Assembly (NCBI GenBank): GCA_964354135.1 | Contig: CAYGZA010000312.1 | Span: 1 to 7,916, forward strand | DNA length: 7,916 bases | Source: CAYGZA01 sp964354135 | GTDB lineage: Bacteria > Planctomycetota > Planctomycetia > Pirellulales > Thermoguttaceae | Reading direction: 5' to 3' | Shown: positions 1 to 5,526 of the stretch, piece by piece | How the letters are laid out: each line of letters starts with the position of its first letter | Position numbering within the stretch: position 1 is the stretch's first letter | Notes under the pieces: model-generated | Told to the model about the DNA's origin: nothing | The model's input: only the letters and a program-made list of their open reading frames with translations | Databases searched by the model: none | Translations under genes and position numbers: made by a program

Positions 1-274
1 GGCCGCCCAGGGCCTCGGCGATCGCTTGATGGCCGAGGCAGACCCCGAGGATCGGCAGGCGACCGCAGAACTCCCGCACCAGGGAGAGCGACGAGCCGGC
101 TTGCCGCGGCGTGCAGGGGCCGGGCGAAAGGACCAAGGCGTCGGGCTCCAGGGCCCGGACGCCCGCCGCGTCGATCGCCGTGTTGCGGACCACGCGCGTC
201 GGCTGCCCGAGCCGCTCGAAGTACCGGGCCAGGTTGTAGACGAAGCTGTCGTAGTTGTCGATCAGGAGGATCAT
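1..274 (-). CDS. pabA: PabA/TrpG-type glutamine amidotransferase, N-terminal part (runs off the left edge)
   Basis: This is the glutaminase subunit of aminodeoxychorismate or anthranilate synthase. It hydrolyses glutamine and passes ammonia to the chorismate-binding partner. About 91 residues are visible. They begin with the family hallmark MILLIDNYDSFVYNLARYF, continue with LSPGPCTP (oxyanion region) and reach the nucleophile motif GVCLGHQAIAEALGG, where the Cys is catalytic. The His and Glu of the triad lie beyond the edge. The ATG at 274-272 overlaps the TGA of the upstream pabB (ATGA, 4 bp), so the two are co-transcribed and probably translationally coupled. In this family one glutaminase often serves both folate and tryptophan synthesis, so pabA versus trpG cannot be settled here. 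The partner being PabB-like favours pabA. The class I amidotransferase call is very secure; the pathway assignment is less so. Confidence 0.93.
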   Translation of the reverse strand, partial: MILLIDNYDSFVYNLARYFERLGQPTRVVRNTAIDAAGVRALEPDALVLSPGPCTPRQAGSSLSLVREFCGRLPILGVCLGHQAIAEALGG

Positions 275-1758
275 GGTCGCAGGGCACGGAGGAGGCCTTC
301 GGCCTTGTCCCAGGTTTCCTGGTACTCGTTCTCGGGGACGGACTGGGCGACGATGCCGCCGCCGACGGGCAATTGCCACCAGCCCCGGCCCGCCGTGATC
401 GTCCGGATGAGGATGCTGAGGTCCATCGAGCCGTCGAAGCCGATGTACCCCAGCGATCCGCAATAGGGGCCGCGGGCGGTTGGCTCCAGCTCGGCGATGA
501 TCTCCATGGCCCGGATCTTGGGGGCCCCGGTGACCGAGCCGCCGGGAAAAGCGGCCCGGATCAGGTCGATGGGGCCGCACCCGTCGCGGAGCCGCCCGCG
601 CACCGCCGAAACCAGGTGCTGCACGAAGGCGTACGTCTCCAGCCGGCAAAGCTGGCTGACGCAGACGCTCTCCGGGCGGCAAACGCGGGAGAGATCGTTC
701 CGCAGGAGGTCCACGATCATGACGTTTTCGGCGCGGTCTTTCTCGCTTGCCAGGAGTTCCTCGCCGGCAGACGAATCGGCTTCCGGCCGGGCGGTGCGAG
801 GCCGCGTCCCCTTGATCGGCCGGGTCTCCACGGAGCCGTCCGACACGCTCAGGAACCGCTCGGGCGAGGCGCTGACGATCTGGAAGTCGCCGAGGTCGAA
901 GTATCCCCCGAAAGGCGCCGGGTTCCGCCGCCGCAGCCGCAGGTAAAGCTGGATCGAATCGTCTTCCGCGGGGTACAGGAGCCGCTGGGCCAGATTCACC
1001 TGGAAGATATCGCCCGCCCAGACGTACTCGATTGCCCGCTGGAGCGCCCGCAAGTAGGCCGCCCGCGAAAAGTTGCTCCACAGGCCCTCTTGTCCGGCGA
1101 CGGGATGCTGCGGGGCAAGTTGCCCGGCCGGGATGGGCGGCAGGCGAGAGCGTGGCAGGGCGTCGCTGGCGTCGCCGTGCAAACGGCAACGCGTACCCAC
1201 GCTTTCCGAGGGCACGCCACGCGAGGCCGCGGCTGGACTCGGCGCCGGGCCGGCCAGCCAGCCGCGGACTTCCTCGAGCCGCCCTGCGGCGCGCTTGAGT
1301 CGTGCCGCGGCTTCGATCTCGGGAAACCCTTGCGAGATGATCCAGCCGCGATTGTCCTCGTGGCTCAGGGCGATCACCACGTCGTAAAGGCCCACGGCCA
1401 TCGTTGGAACCTGGAACTCGTCGACGGCCGGGCGAGGGAGCCTCTCCAGTTGGCGGCCCAGATCGTAGCCGAGCAGCCCGGCAGCGCCCCCTTGAAACGG
1501 CGGAAGCCCGGCCACCGTCGCCGCCCGGTATTCGGACAGTCTTCGGGCAAGGAAAGCCAGGCTGTCGACATCCTCGGCGGAGAACTCCCAAAACTCGAAC
1601 GGGTCGGCGGCCAGGAACGAGTAGCGGCCGAGGGTTGGGTCTCTCAGGGCGCTGTCGAGAAACAGGGAGTACGGCTTCCCCGCAAGCTGCACGAACAGCG
1701 CTTCCTCGTCCGGCGGTGCCCGTAACTCCTCAACCAGCGGAAGGGATGCCGTGCTCAT
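271..1758 (-). CDS. pabB: Aminodeoxychorismate synthase component I (PabB)
   Basis: A 495-residue cytoplasmic chorismate-binding enzyme that makes 4-amino-4-deoxychorismate from chorismate and ammonia, for the p-aminobenzoate/folate branch. The N-terminal domain spans roughly residues 15-165 (SLFLDSALRDPTLGRYSF) and the chorismate-binding domain roughly 228-490. Visible motifs are AGDIFQVNLAQR (248-259), ENVMIVDLLRNDLSRV (344-359), FPGGSVTGAPKIRAMEII (404-421), YCGSLGYIGFDG (432-443) and VGGGIV (465-470). RPIKGTRPR (313-321) carries Lys316; PabB proteins have this catalytic Lys where TrpE normally has Ala, so PabB is preferred over anthranilate synthase. Residues about 170-227 form a Pro/Ala/Arg-rich linker containing a palindromic insert (1149-1203). 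The ATG is preceded by AGGGAG. The stop overlaps pabA. No convincing promoter was found in the 202-bp gap upstream. Confidence 0.93.
   Translation of the reverse strand: MSTASLPLVEELRAPPDEEALFVQLAGKPYSLFLDSALRDPTLGRYSFLAADPFEFWEFSAEDVDSLAFLARRLSEYRAATVAGLPPFQGGAAGLLGYDLGRQLERLPRPAVDEFQVPTMAVGLYDVVIALSHEDNRGWIISQGFPEIEAAARLKRAAGRLEEVRGWLAGPAPSPAAASRGVPSESVGTRCRLHGDASDALPRSRLPPIPAGQLAPQHPVAGQEGLWSNFSRAAYLRALQRAIEYVWAGDIFQVNLAQRLLYPAEDDSIQLYLRLRRRNPAPFGGYFDLGDFQIVSASPERFLSVSDGSVETRPIKGTRPRTARPEADSSAGEELLASEKDRAENVMIVDLLRNDLSRVCRPESVCVSQLCRLETYAFVQHLVSAVRGRLRDGCGPIDLIRAAFPGGSVTGAPKIRAMEIIAELEPTARGPYCGSLGYIGFDGSMDLSILIRTITAGRGWWQLPVGGGIVAQSVPENEYQETWDKAEGLLRALRP
1149..1203. repeat. Nested palindromic element inserted in frame in pabB
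   Basis: The outer arms AGCGTGG (1149-1155) and CCACGCT (1197-1203) are perfect inverted repeats. Between them is a second hairpin: GCGT-c-GCCGT (1169-1178), loop GCAA, ACGGC-a-ACGC (1183-1192), with one mismatch. A further GCCACGC at 1217-1223 could pair with GCGTGGC at 1150-1156. The element encodes PabB residues about 186-204, in the linker between the two domains, where the sequence (VGTRCRLHGDASDALPRS) does not resemble conserved PabB. Nested palindromes of this size in a dispensable linker fit a small dispersed repeat that inserted in frame. Only one copy is present in the window, so the repeat nature is inferred. Confidence 0.5.
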
Positions 1759-1813
1759 GCTCCCTCACGACGACTTGAGCCCGCTAGTCCTAAAGCAAGT
1801 GACCTCTTGGAGT

Positions 1814-1847
1814 GCGGTGGTTCATCACCGCTTTTCCAGCGGCTGGA
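1814..1847. other. Two adjacent hairpins in the pabB upstream gap
   Basis: GCGGTG (1814-1819) and CACCGC (1826-1831) form a 6-bp stem with loop GTTCAT, followed on the plus strand by TTTT. Next to it, TCCAG (1835-1839) and CTGGA (1843-1847) form a 5-bp stem. The T tract lies on the plus strand, where there is no upstream gene to terminate. On the minus strand the hairpins would sit in the pabB 5' region, or just after the lipoprotein gene, without a U tract. Function is unknown. A weak bidirectional terminator or a pabB leader structure are both possible. Confidence 0.3.
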
Positions 1848-1960
1848 GAAGCAGGAGCGATGGTTTTTGCGTGAATCCCCGCATCGCCCAGCGGTTACGA
1901 ACCCGCCTCGAAAGCTGCGATCAATCGCCGCACTCCCAAGAAAGCTCGCTTGTTTACGGG

Positions 1961-2608
1961 CTAGTTGTGGAACGACACCCCGACGCCGACCCGCGGTGGA
2001 GGGCGATGCCCGTAGTAGCGGTAGTAGTAAGGCGGGCCTGGGCGCGACCATGGGTCGTACCAGGGATCGTAGTAACGTTCCCGGACGATCACCGCCGGAG
2101 GAGATGGGGACTCGACGAAGACGGTCTCGCGTTGGGGCCGGGGAGGTTCCTGCATGGCCTTGACGACGTTCGGGCTGATGCCCTGCTGCTGGAGCGTGAT
2201 GAGGTCCGAGGCCTCAAGTTGGCGAACCATGCCGTGGTAGCGGACATGGTTGATGATGACGTCCTCGGCAACGCCAGCCCGGGTCATGGCGATCACGTCG
2301 TCGATGGTGACGGCCCCCGGGACGATGCGTCGCTGGAGCTTGGCTTCGATCAAGGCGCGGTTCCGGGCCTCCATTTCATCCATGCTGTCGCCGATGGCCG
2401 CGCCGGTCAGGGCTCCGACGCCGGCGCCGATCGCGGCTCCCGCTCCCGTGTTCCCGACGGCGTGCCCGACCAGGGCGCCGACCCCGGCTCCGCCTAAACC
2501 CCCTAATAGTGCCCCCCGATCGGCGTGGTAAGGCGAGGCGCATCCTGCAACAAGGGCCGCCAGGATCAGGAGGCTGTGTGCAATACCGTATCGGGGGGGG
2601 CGATTCAT
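1961..2608 (-). CDS. Glycine-zipper lipoprotein with Tyr/Pro-rich tail, function unknown
   Basis: A 215-residue predicted lipoprotein. Residues 1-22 are a signal peptide (basic start, then the hydrophobic SLLILAALVAG) with lipobox V-A-G-C and lipidated Cys23. The following Ala-Ser is not an inner-membrane retention signal, so outer-membrane attachment is likely if the cell has one. Residues about 32-73 form a Gly/Ala-rich glycine zipper with GxxxG spacing, able to pack in or against a membrane. Residues 104-118 and 135-149 are two copies of a short motif, D-[VL]-I-x-[ML]-x3-G-[VI]-x2-[DN]-V-[IV]. Residues about 155-215 are low complexity, rich in Pro, Tyr and Arg, with DPWYDPW and PPYYYRYYG. 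The ATG at 2608 was chosen because GGAG lies 7 nt upstream and the signal peptide starts there; a GTG at 2656 would add 16 residues before the signal. Glycine-zipper lipoproteins are often annotated as envelope stress or structural proteins, but no specific role can be given. A C8 run lies at codons 3-6. Confidence 0.85.
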   Translation of the reverse strand: MNRPPRYGIAHSLLILAALVAGCASPYHADRGALLGGLGGAGVGALVGHAVGNTGAGAAIGAGVGALTGAAIGDSMDEMEARNRALIEAKLQRRIVPGAVTIDDVIAMTRAGVAEDVIINHVRYHGMVRQLEASDLITLQQQGISPNVVKAMQEPPRPQRETVFVESPSPPAVIVRERYYDPWYDPWSRPGPPYYYRYYGHRPPPRVGVGVSFHN

Positions 2609-2615
2609 GCGCAGA

Positions 2616-2619
2616 CTCC
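2616..2619 (-). promoter_or_regulatory. Ribosome binding site deciding the lipoprotein start
   Basis: GGAG on the minus strand, 7 nt before the ATG at 2608-2606. The alternative upstream GTG at 2656 would put non-hydrophobic residues ahead of the signal peptide, so this site supports the shorter product. Confidence 0.6.
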
Positions 2620-2679
2620 GCCGGTGTGTTGTTCTCTGTTGGAGTATCGGCCGCACGCGGAGGTCAGATTCAGGCGAGG

Positions 2680-2708
2680 ATTATTACGGCGGTTCTCCTG
2701 GCGGTCAA
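2680..2708 (-). promoter_or_regulatory. Sigma70-type promoter of the lipoprotein gene
   Basis: On the minus strand the -35 box TTGACC (2708-2703, 5 of 6 matches to TTGACA) and the -10 box AATAAT (2685-2680, 5 of 6 to TATAAT) are separated by exactly 17 bp. The predicted start is near 2673, giving a 5' UTR of about 65 nt before the ATG at 2608. This is the best promoter match facing left in the intergenic region. Confidence 0.6.
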
Positions 2709-2740
2709 GAGAAAATGAGGTGTTTGGGATGTTTGCGAAG

Positions 2741-2812
2741 ACCTTCCTTCAATCTTAGGAAGGTGCAATGCCCCTGGTGGCCTATCCCACCAGACAATCG
2801 GGCGGGACGCCC
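2741..2812. repeat. Cluster of three consecutive hairpins (REP/MITE-like or structured RNA)
   Basis: Three perfect inverted repeats lie end to end. ACCTTCCT (2741-2748) pairs with AGGAAGGT (2757-2764) around an 8-nt loop. CTGGTGG (2774-2780) pairs with CCACCAG (2787-2793) around CCTATC. GGGCG (2800-2804) pairs with CGCCC (2808-2812) around GGA. They lie upstream of the lipoprotein promoter and upstream of the rightward promoter, so they are probably outside both transcripts. Such clusters are typical of dispersed palindromic intergenic repeats, but a small RNA on either strand is possible. No other copy is present in the window. Confidence 0.45.
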
Positions 2813-2874
2813 AATGCTGATGCCGCACGAACAGCCGCCACTGGAGAAGTTCAAACGGACCCCGTTTTGGGAGC

Positions 2875-2903
2875 TTGCTGTGGTTTCTCGGGGTGACTAC
2901 AAT
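2875..2903 (+). promoter_or_regulatory. Sigma70-type promoter facing the sulfur amino-acid operon
   Basis: The -35 box TTGCTG (2875-2880) and -10 box TACAAT (2898-2903) are separated by 17 bp, with only one mismatch in the -10 hexamer. Transcription would start near 2909-2911. The transcript passes through the structured leader and terminator (2906-3037) before reaching the first PLP-enzyme gene at 3143. No comparable promoter was seen between the terminator and that gene. Confidence 0.6.
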
Positions 2904-2912
2904 AACGGTCCA

Positions 2913-2990
2913 ATGGGATTTGCGGCCGCTTGCAGCCACAATCTGCTAAAGTGCCATTGCCGGCGTGGGAAGCGAATGCCCAGTCGGTGA
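2913..2990 (+). CDS. Possible leaderless Cys-containing leader peptide (25 aa)
   Basis: An ATG two to four bases from the predicted transcription start opens a 25-codon frame (MGFAAACSHNLLKCHC..., ending RMPSR) with TGA at 2988-2990, 18 bases before the terminator stem. Three codons are Cys (7, 14 and 16). Stalling at codons 14-16 would cover the 3' arm of the CAATGG/CCATTG helix. Position and content fit a cysteine-sensing attenuator peptide ahead of cysteine/methionine genes. There is no ribosome binding site, so translation would have to be leaderless, and TGC codons are not rare in GC-rich DNA. This is a weak call, recorded because of its position. Confidence 0.2.
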   Translation: MGFAAACSHNLLKCHCRRGKRMPSR

Positions 2991-3008
2991 TCTAACCGGA
3001 CCGAAGCC

Positions 3009-3037
3009 AGCCGCGACCTACTGCGGCTATTTTTTTT
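3009..3037 (+). terminator. Strong intrinsic terminator upstream of the sulfur operon
   Basis: AGCCGC (3009-3014) and GCGGCT (3023-3028) form a perfect GC-rich stem around an 8-nt loop, extendable by a G-U pair. After one A, eight T residues follow (3030-3037). It faces right, and the only transcript it can end is the one from the promoter at 2875-2903. No convincing gene lies between promoter and terminator, which points to conditional termination before the gene at 3143, or to a discrete small RNA. Confidence 0.8.
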
Positions 3038-3133
3038 CTTGTTCGGAGCCGCGAGCGCACTTTGCGGAGGCAACCGCCCCGAGCGTCCCAGAGAATCGAG
3101 AACCACCACGGGCGAATTGGGAACTGGGAGTCT

Positions 3134-3137
3134 GGAG
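3134..3137 (+). promoter_or_regulatory. Ribosome binding site deciding the metB-like start
   Basis: GGAG lies 5 nt before the ATG at 3143. The later in-frame ATG at 3191 has GAGGA directly abutting it, which is too close. A TTG at 3062 has no support and would add non-conserved residues. Confidence 0.55.
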
Positions 3138-3142
3138 TCACC

Positions 3143-4351
3143 ATGTCGAGCCCATCGATTTCGGGCGGGCCGAACGGTCCGAAGCGAGGAATGTCCACTC
3201 AGGCGGTTCACGGCGGCGAAGACCGCCTGAAGCCGGGCTACTCTCTGACGGATCCGATCTTCTGCACGGCAACGTACAACTTCGCCGACACGCAGGCCCT
3301 GATCGAGTTCGTCGAGAAGAAGCAGCCGCGGGAGGAATACGCCCGCTACGGCAGCCCCAGCGAAAAGGTCCTGGAGCGGAAGCTCGCCGAGTTGGAGGGC
3401 GGCCAGACCGCCGTCCTCTTCGGCAGCGGGATGGCGGCCGTTGCCGCGGTCCTCTTGGCGAAGCTCCAGGCCGGCGAGGAAGTAGTCTTGTTCGACGAGT
3501 GCTATCATCGCACCCGCGAGCTGTGCGTGAAGTACCTCGGCAAGTTCGGCGTCGTCACGCACCAGGTCCCGGCGTGCGATTACGGCCGCATGGAGGCGGC
3601 GATCACGCCCAAGACCAGACTGCTGGTGAGCGAGTCGCCCACCAACCCGCACCTCAGCGTGGTGGACCTGGAACGGTTTGTGGGGCTGGGCAAGAAGTAC
3701 GGGATCGACACCTTGATCGACGCCACGTTGGCCACCCCCTACAACCTCCGGCCGCTGGAGGCCGGCGTGGACTACGTGCTGCACTCCTGCACCAAGTACC
3801 TCGGCGGCCACAACGACCTCCTGGCCGGCGCGGTCGTCGGATCGGCAGAGAAGATGGAGCCGATTCGCAAGCTCCGCGGGGTGTTCGGGATGGTCAGCGC
3901 GCCGCACAACGTGTACCTGTTGCATCGCGGGCTGAAGACCCTTGAGCTGCGGATGCAGCGGCACAACGACAACGGCCTGGCGGTGGCGCAATTCCTGGCA
4001 TCCCATCCCCGCGTGGAAAAGGTCTACTACCCCGGCCTGCCGAGCCATCCGTACTACGGGGTCGCAAAGCGGACGATGCGGGGGTTCGGCGGACTGGTGA
4101 CGTTCCTGGTCCGAGGCGCCGACGTCGAGCAGACCGCCCGGGTCGTGGACGCGGTTCGCATCCCGCGGATCGCGCCCAGTCTGGGCGGGGCCGAATCGCT
4201 CATCGAGCAGCCAATCCACATGAGCTACCACGACTTCACGCCCGAGCAGCGGCAGGCCGTGGGCATCCCCGACAACATGATTCGCCTCTCCTGCGGGATC
4301 GAGAACGCCGAAGACCTTATCGCCGACCTCGCCCAGGCGCTGGAGCAATGA
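3143..4351 (+). CDS. metB: Cystathionine gamma-synthase-like PLP enzyme (plant-type MetB)
   Basis: A 402-residue fold-type I PLP enzyme of the Cys/Met metabolism family. Cystathionine gamma-synthase joins cysteine to an activated homoserine to give cystathionine, the first committed step towards methionine. Visible features are EYARYGSP (65-72, cofactor phosphate and neighbouring-subunit contacts), SGMAA (95-99), Tyr121 in CYHRT (ring stacking), ESPTNP (164-169), Asp193 in LIDATLATP (pyridine nitrogen), Lys218 in SCTKYLGGHND (Schiff base), SLGGAESLIEQP (346-357) and Arg381 (substrate carboxylate). The YARYG, GGHNDLLAG and IAPSLGG segments recall plant cystathionine gamma-synthase. Glu351 after GGA fits the gamma-synthase/lyase group rather than beta-lyases. 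Residues 1-16 before MSTQAVHGG are not conserved. The gene overlaps the next by ATGA. Substrate (O-succinyl-, O-acetyl- or O-phosphohomoserine) cannot be read, and a gamma-lyase or sulfhydrylase remains possible. Confidence 0.85.
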   Translation: MSSPSISGGPNGPKRGMSTQAVHGGEDRLKPGYSLTDPIFCTATYNFADTQALIEFVEKKQPREEYARYGSPSEKVLERKLAELEGGQTAVLFGSGMAAVAAVLLAKLQAGEEVVLFDECYHRTRELCVKYLGKFGVVTHQVPACDYGRMEAAITPKTRLLVSESPTNPHLSVVDLERFVGLGKKYGIDTLIDATLATPYNLRPLEAGVDYVLHSCTKYLGGHNDLLAGAVVGSAEKMEPIRKLRGVFGMVSAPHNVYLLHRGLKTLELRMQRHNDNGLAVAQFLASHPRVEKVYYPGLPSHPYYGVAKRTMRGFGGLVTFLVRGADVEQTARVVDAVRIPRIAPSLGGAESLIEQPIHMSYHDFTPEQRQAVGIPDNMIRLSCGIENAEDLIADLAQALEQ

Positions 4352-5526
4352 TGGACAAGCACGCGATGCGATTCCGGACCCGGGCGGTTCACGTCGGCAA
4401 TGAACGCGACCCTCAGACCGGCGCGGTGGTTCCGCCGATCCACGTGGCCTCGACGTTCGTGCAGCCGGGGGCCGGCCAGTGGGGCCAGTTCGACTATTCC
4501 CGCAGCGGCAATCCCACGCGCAAGGCCCTGGAGACCACGCTGGCCTCGTTGGAGTCGGGCTGCGGGGCGCTGGCCTTCGCCTCGGGCATGGCGGCGACCC
4601 ATTGCGTGACGATGCTCCTGGAGCAAGGGGACCACGTTGTTGCGGGAACCGACGTCTACGGTGGGACGTACCGGCTCTTGCACAAGGTCGTCAACCGCGC
4701 GGGGATTGAAGTGACGCACGCCCCGTCGACCGATCCGGGCGCTTTGGAGGCCGCGATGCGGCCGACGACGAAGCTGGTTTGGATCGAGAGCCCCGGGAAC
4801 CCGCTCTTGTCGATCAGCGACATTGCGGCCTGCGCCGAGTTGACCCATCGCCACGGGGCCCTATTGGGGGTCGACAACACGCTGGCCACGCCCGTGCTCA
4901 CCCGGCCGCTGGAATTGGGGGCCGACGTCGCGATGCACTCGGCGACCAAGTTCCTCGGCGGGCACAGCGACCTGTTGGGCGGGGCGCTGATCGTGAGGGA
5001 CCCTGCGCTACGGAAACGGCTCTACTTCCTCCAAAACGCCACGGGGGCGGTGATGGGCCCGCTGGAGGCGTTCCTGTGTTCGCGAGGGATCAAGACGCTG
5101 GAGCTCCGCGTTCGGGAGCAGAGCCGTACGGCGGCCCGGCTGGCCGAGTTCCTCGCTGCCGACCGCCGGGTTGCGCGGGTGCTCTACCCCGGATTGCCGC
5201 AACACCCCGGGCACCAGATCGCTTGCCGGCAGATGGACGGCGGCTTCGGGGCGGTGCTGAGCTTTGAGGTGGCCGGCGATCTGGCCGCCGCGAAACGGCT
5301 GGTCGAGTCGACGCGACTGTTTCAACTGGCCGTCAGTTTGGGCGCCGTGGAGTCGCTCATCGAGCAGCCGGCCTCGATGTCCCACGCCAGTTACGACCGC
5401 GCCGACCGGCTCGCCCACGGAATCACCGATAGCCTGGTGCGGCTCTCCGTCGGCCTGGAAGCGGCGGAAGACCTTGAGGAAGACCTGGATCAGGCCCTGA
5501 CGCGGGCGACAGGCGCTGCTTCATGA
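4348..5526 (+). CDS. Cystathionine gamma-lyase/gamma-synthase-like PLP enzyme
   Basis: A 392-residue member of the same family and a diverged tandem paralogue of the gene before it. Features are DYSRSGNPTRKALE (49-62), SGMAATH (79-85), Tyr104 in DVYGGTY, ESPGNP (147-152), Asp176 in GVDNTLATP, the PLP lysine Lys201 in HSATKFLGGHSDLLGG, SLGAVESLIEQPASMSH (330-346) and Arg365. Glu335 in the AVES motif is typical of cystathionine gamma-lyases and gamma-synthases; E. coli-type beta-lyase has an aromatic residue there. The likely reaction is cleavage of cystathionine to cysteine, 2-oxobutyrate and ammonia, but gamma-synthase activity is equally compatible, so no symbol is given. The first ATG (4348) overlaps the upstream TGA. 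A second ATG at 4351 has better spacing from GGAG (4342-4345), so the product may lack one Met. The motif SLGA replaces the usual SLGG. The stop shares TCATGA with the convergent gene. Confidence 0.85.
   Translation: MMDKHAMRFRTRAVHVGNERDPQTGAVVPPIHVASTFVQPGAGQWGQFDYSRSGNPTRKALETTLASLESGCGALAFASGMAATHCVTMLLEQGDHVVAGTDVYGGTYRLLHKVVNRAGIEVTHAPSTDPGALEAAMRPTTKLVWIESPGNPLLSISDIAACAELTHRHGALLGVDNTLATPVLTRPLELGADVAMHSATKFLGGHSDLLGGALIVRDPALRKRLYFLQNATGAVMGPLEAFLCSRGIKTLELRVREQSRTAARLAEFLAADRRVARVLYPGLPQHPGHQIACRQMDGGFGAVLSFEVAGDLAAAKRLVESTRLFQLAVSLGAVESLIEQPASMSHASYDRADRLAHGITDSLVRLSVGLEAAEDLEEDLDQALTRATGAAS

Larger units (their letters stand above)
2906..3037 (+). ncRNA. Candidate cis-regulatory leader RNA (attenuator) or short sRNA upstream of the cystathionine enzyme genes
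   Basis: The segment between promoter and terminator can fold into several helices. CGGTC (2906-2910) pairs with GACCG (2999-3003), closing the structure. CAATGG (2911-2916) pairs with CCATTG (2954-2959). GGCGT (2962-2966) pairs with ATGCC (2976-2980), including one G-U. GTCGGT (2983-2988) can pair with ACCG and following bases at 2995-3001, which competes with the closing helix. GCGGC (2922-2926) is complementary to the 5' arm of the terminator (GCCGC, 3010-3014) and could act as an antiterminator. It does not match the SAM-I, T-box or SAH consensus that I know, and a GCTAAAG (2945-2951) recalls SAM-II only superficially. A free-standing RNA of about 125 nt is the main alternative to an attenuator. 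Folding was judged by eye. Confidence 0.45.

Noticed and set aside
373..1725. Long open frame on the plus strand opposite pabB
   Set aside because: It is antisense to a clear pabB with conserved motifs. The product is Arg/Gly/Pro-rich with no recognisable domain, as expected from GC-rich third positions.
271..1758. Anthranilate synthase TrpE instead of PabB
   Set aside because: The PIKGT motif with Lys316 and the YCGSLGYIGF segment are PabB-type; TrpE normally has Ala in place of this Lys.
1891..1906. T-arm-like hairpin (GCGGTT ... CCGC) suggesting a tRNA
   Set aside because: The loop and stem lengths are wrong for a T-arm on either strand, and no acceptor, D or anticodon arms were found nearby.
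2607..2990. Plus-strand open frame of 127 codons across the divergent intergenic region
   Set aside because: It crosses the lipoprotein promoter and three hairpins, has no good start signal, and its sequence looks like translated noncoding DNA. Only its last 25 codons, downstream of the promoter, are kept as a weak leader-peptide candidate.
2906..3008. Known SAM or T-box riboswitch in the leader
   Set aside because: No SAM-I core, no T-box sequence and no SAH-type core are visible. The GCTAAAG stretch alone is too short to call SAM-II, and the required pseudoknot was not found.
2897..4348. Long minus-strand open frame opposite the metB-like gene
   Set aside because: Its composition and full overlap with a conserved PLP enzyme and the leader region mark it as a shadow.
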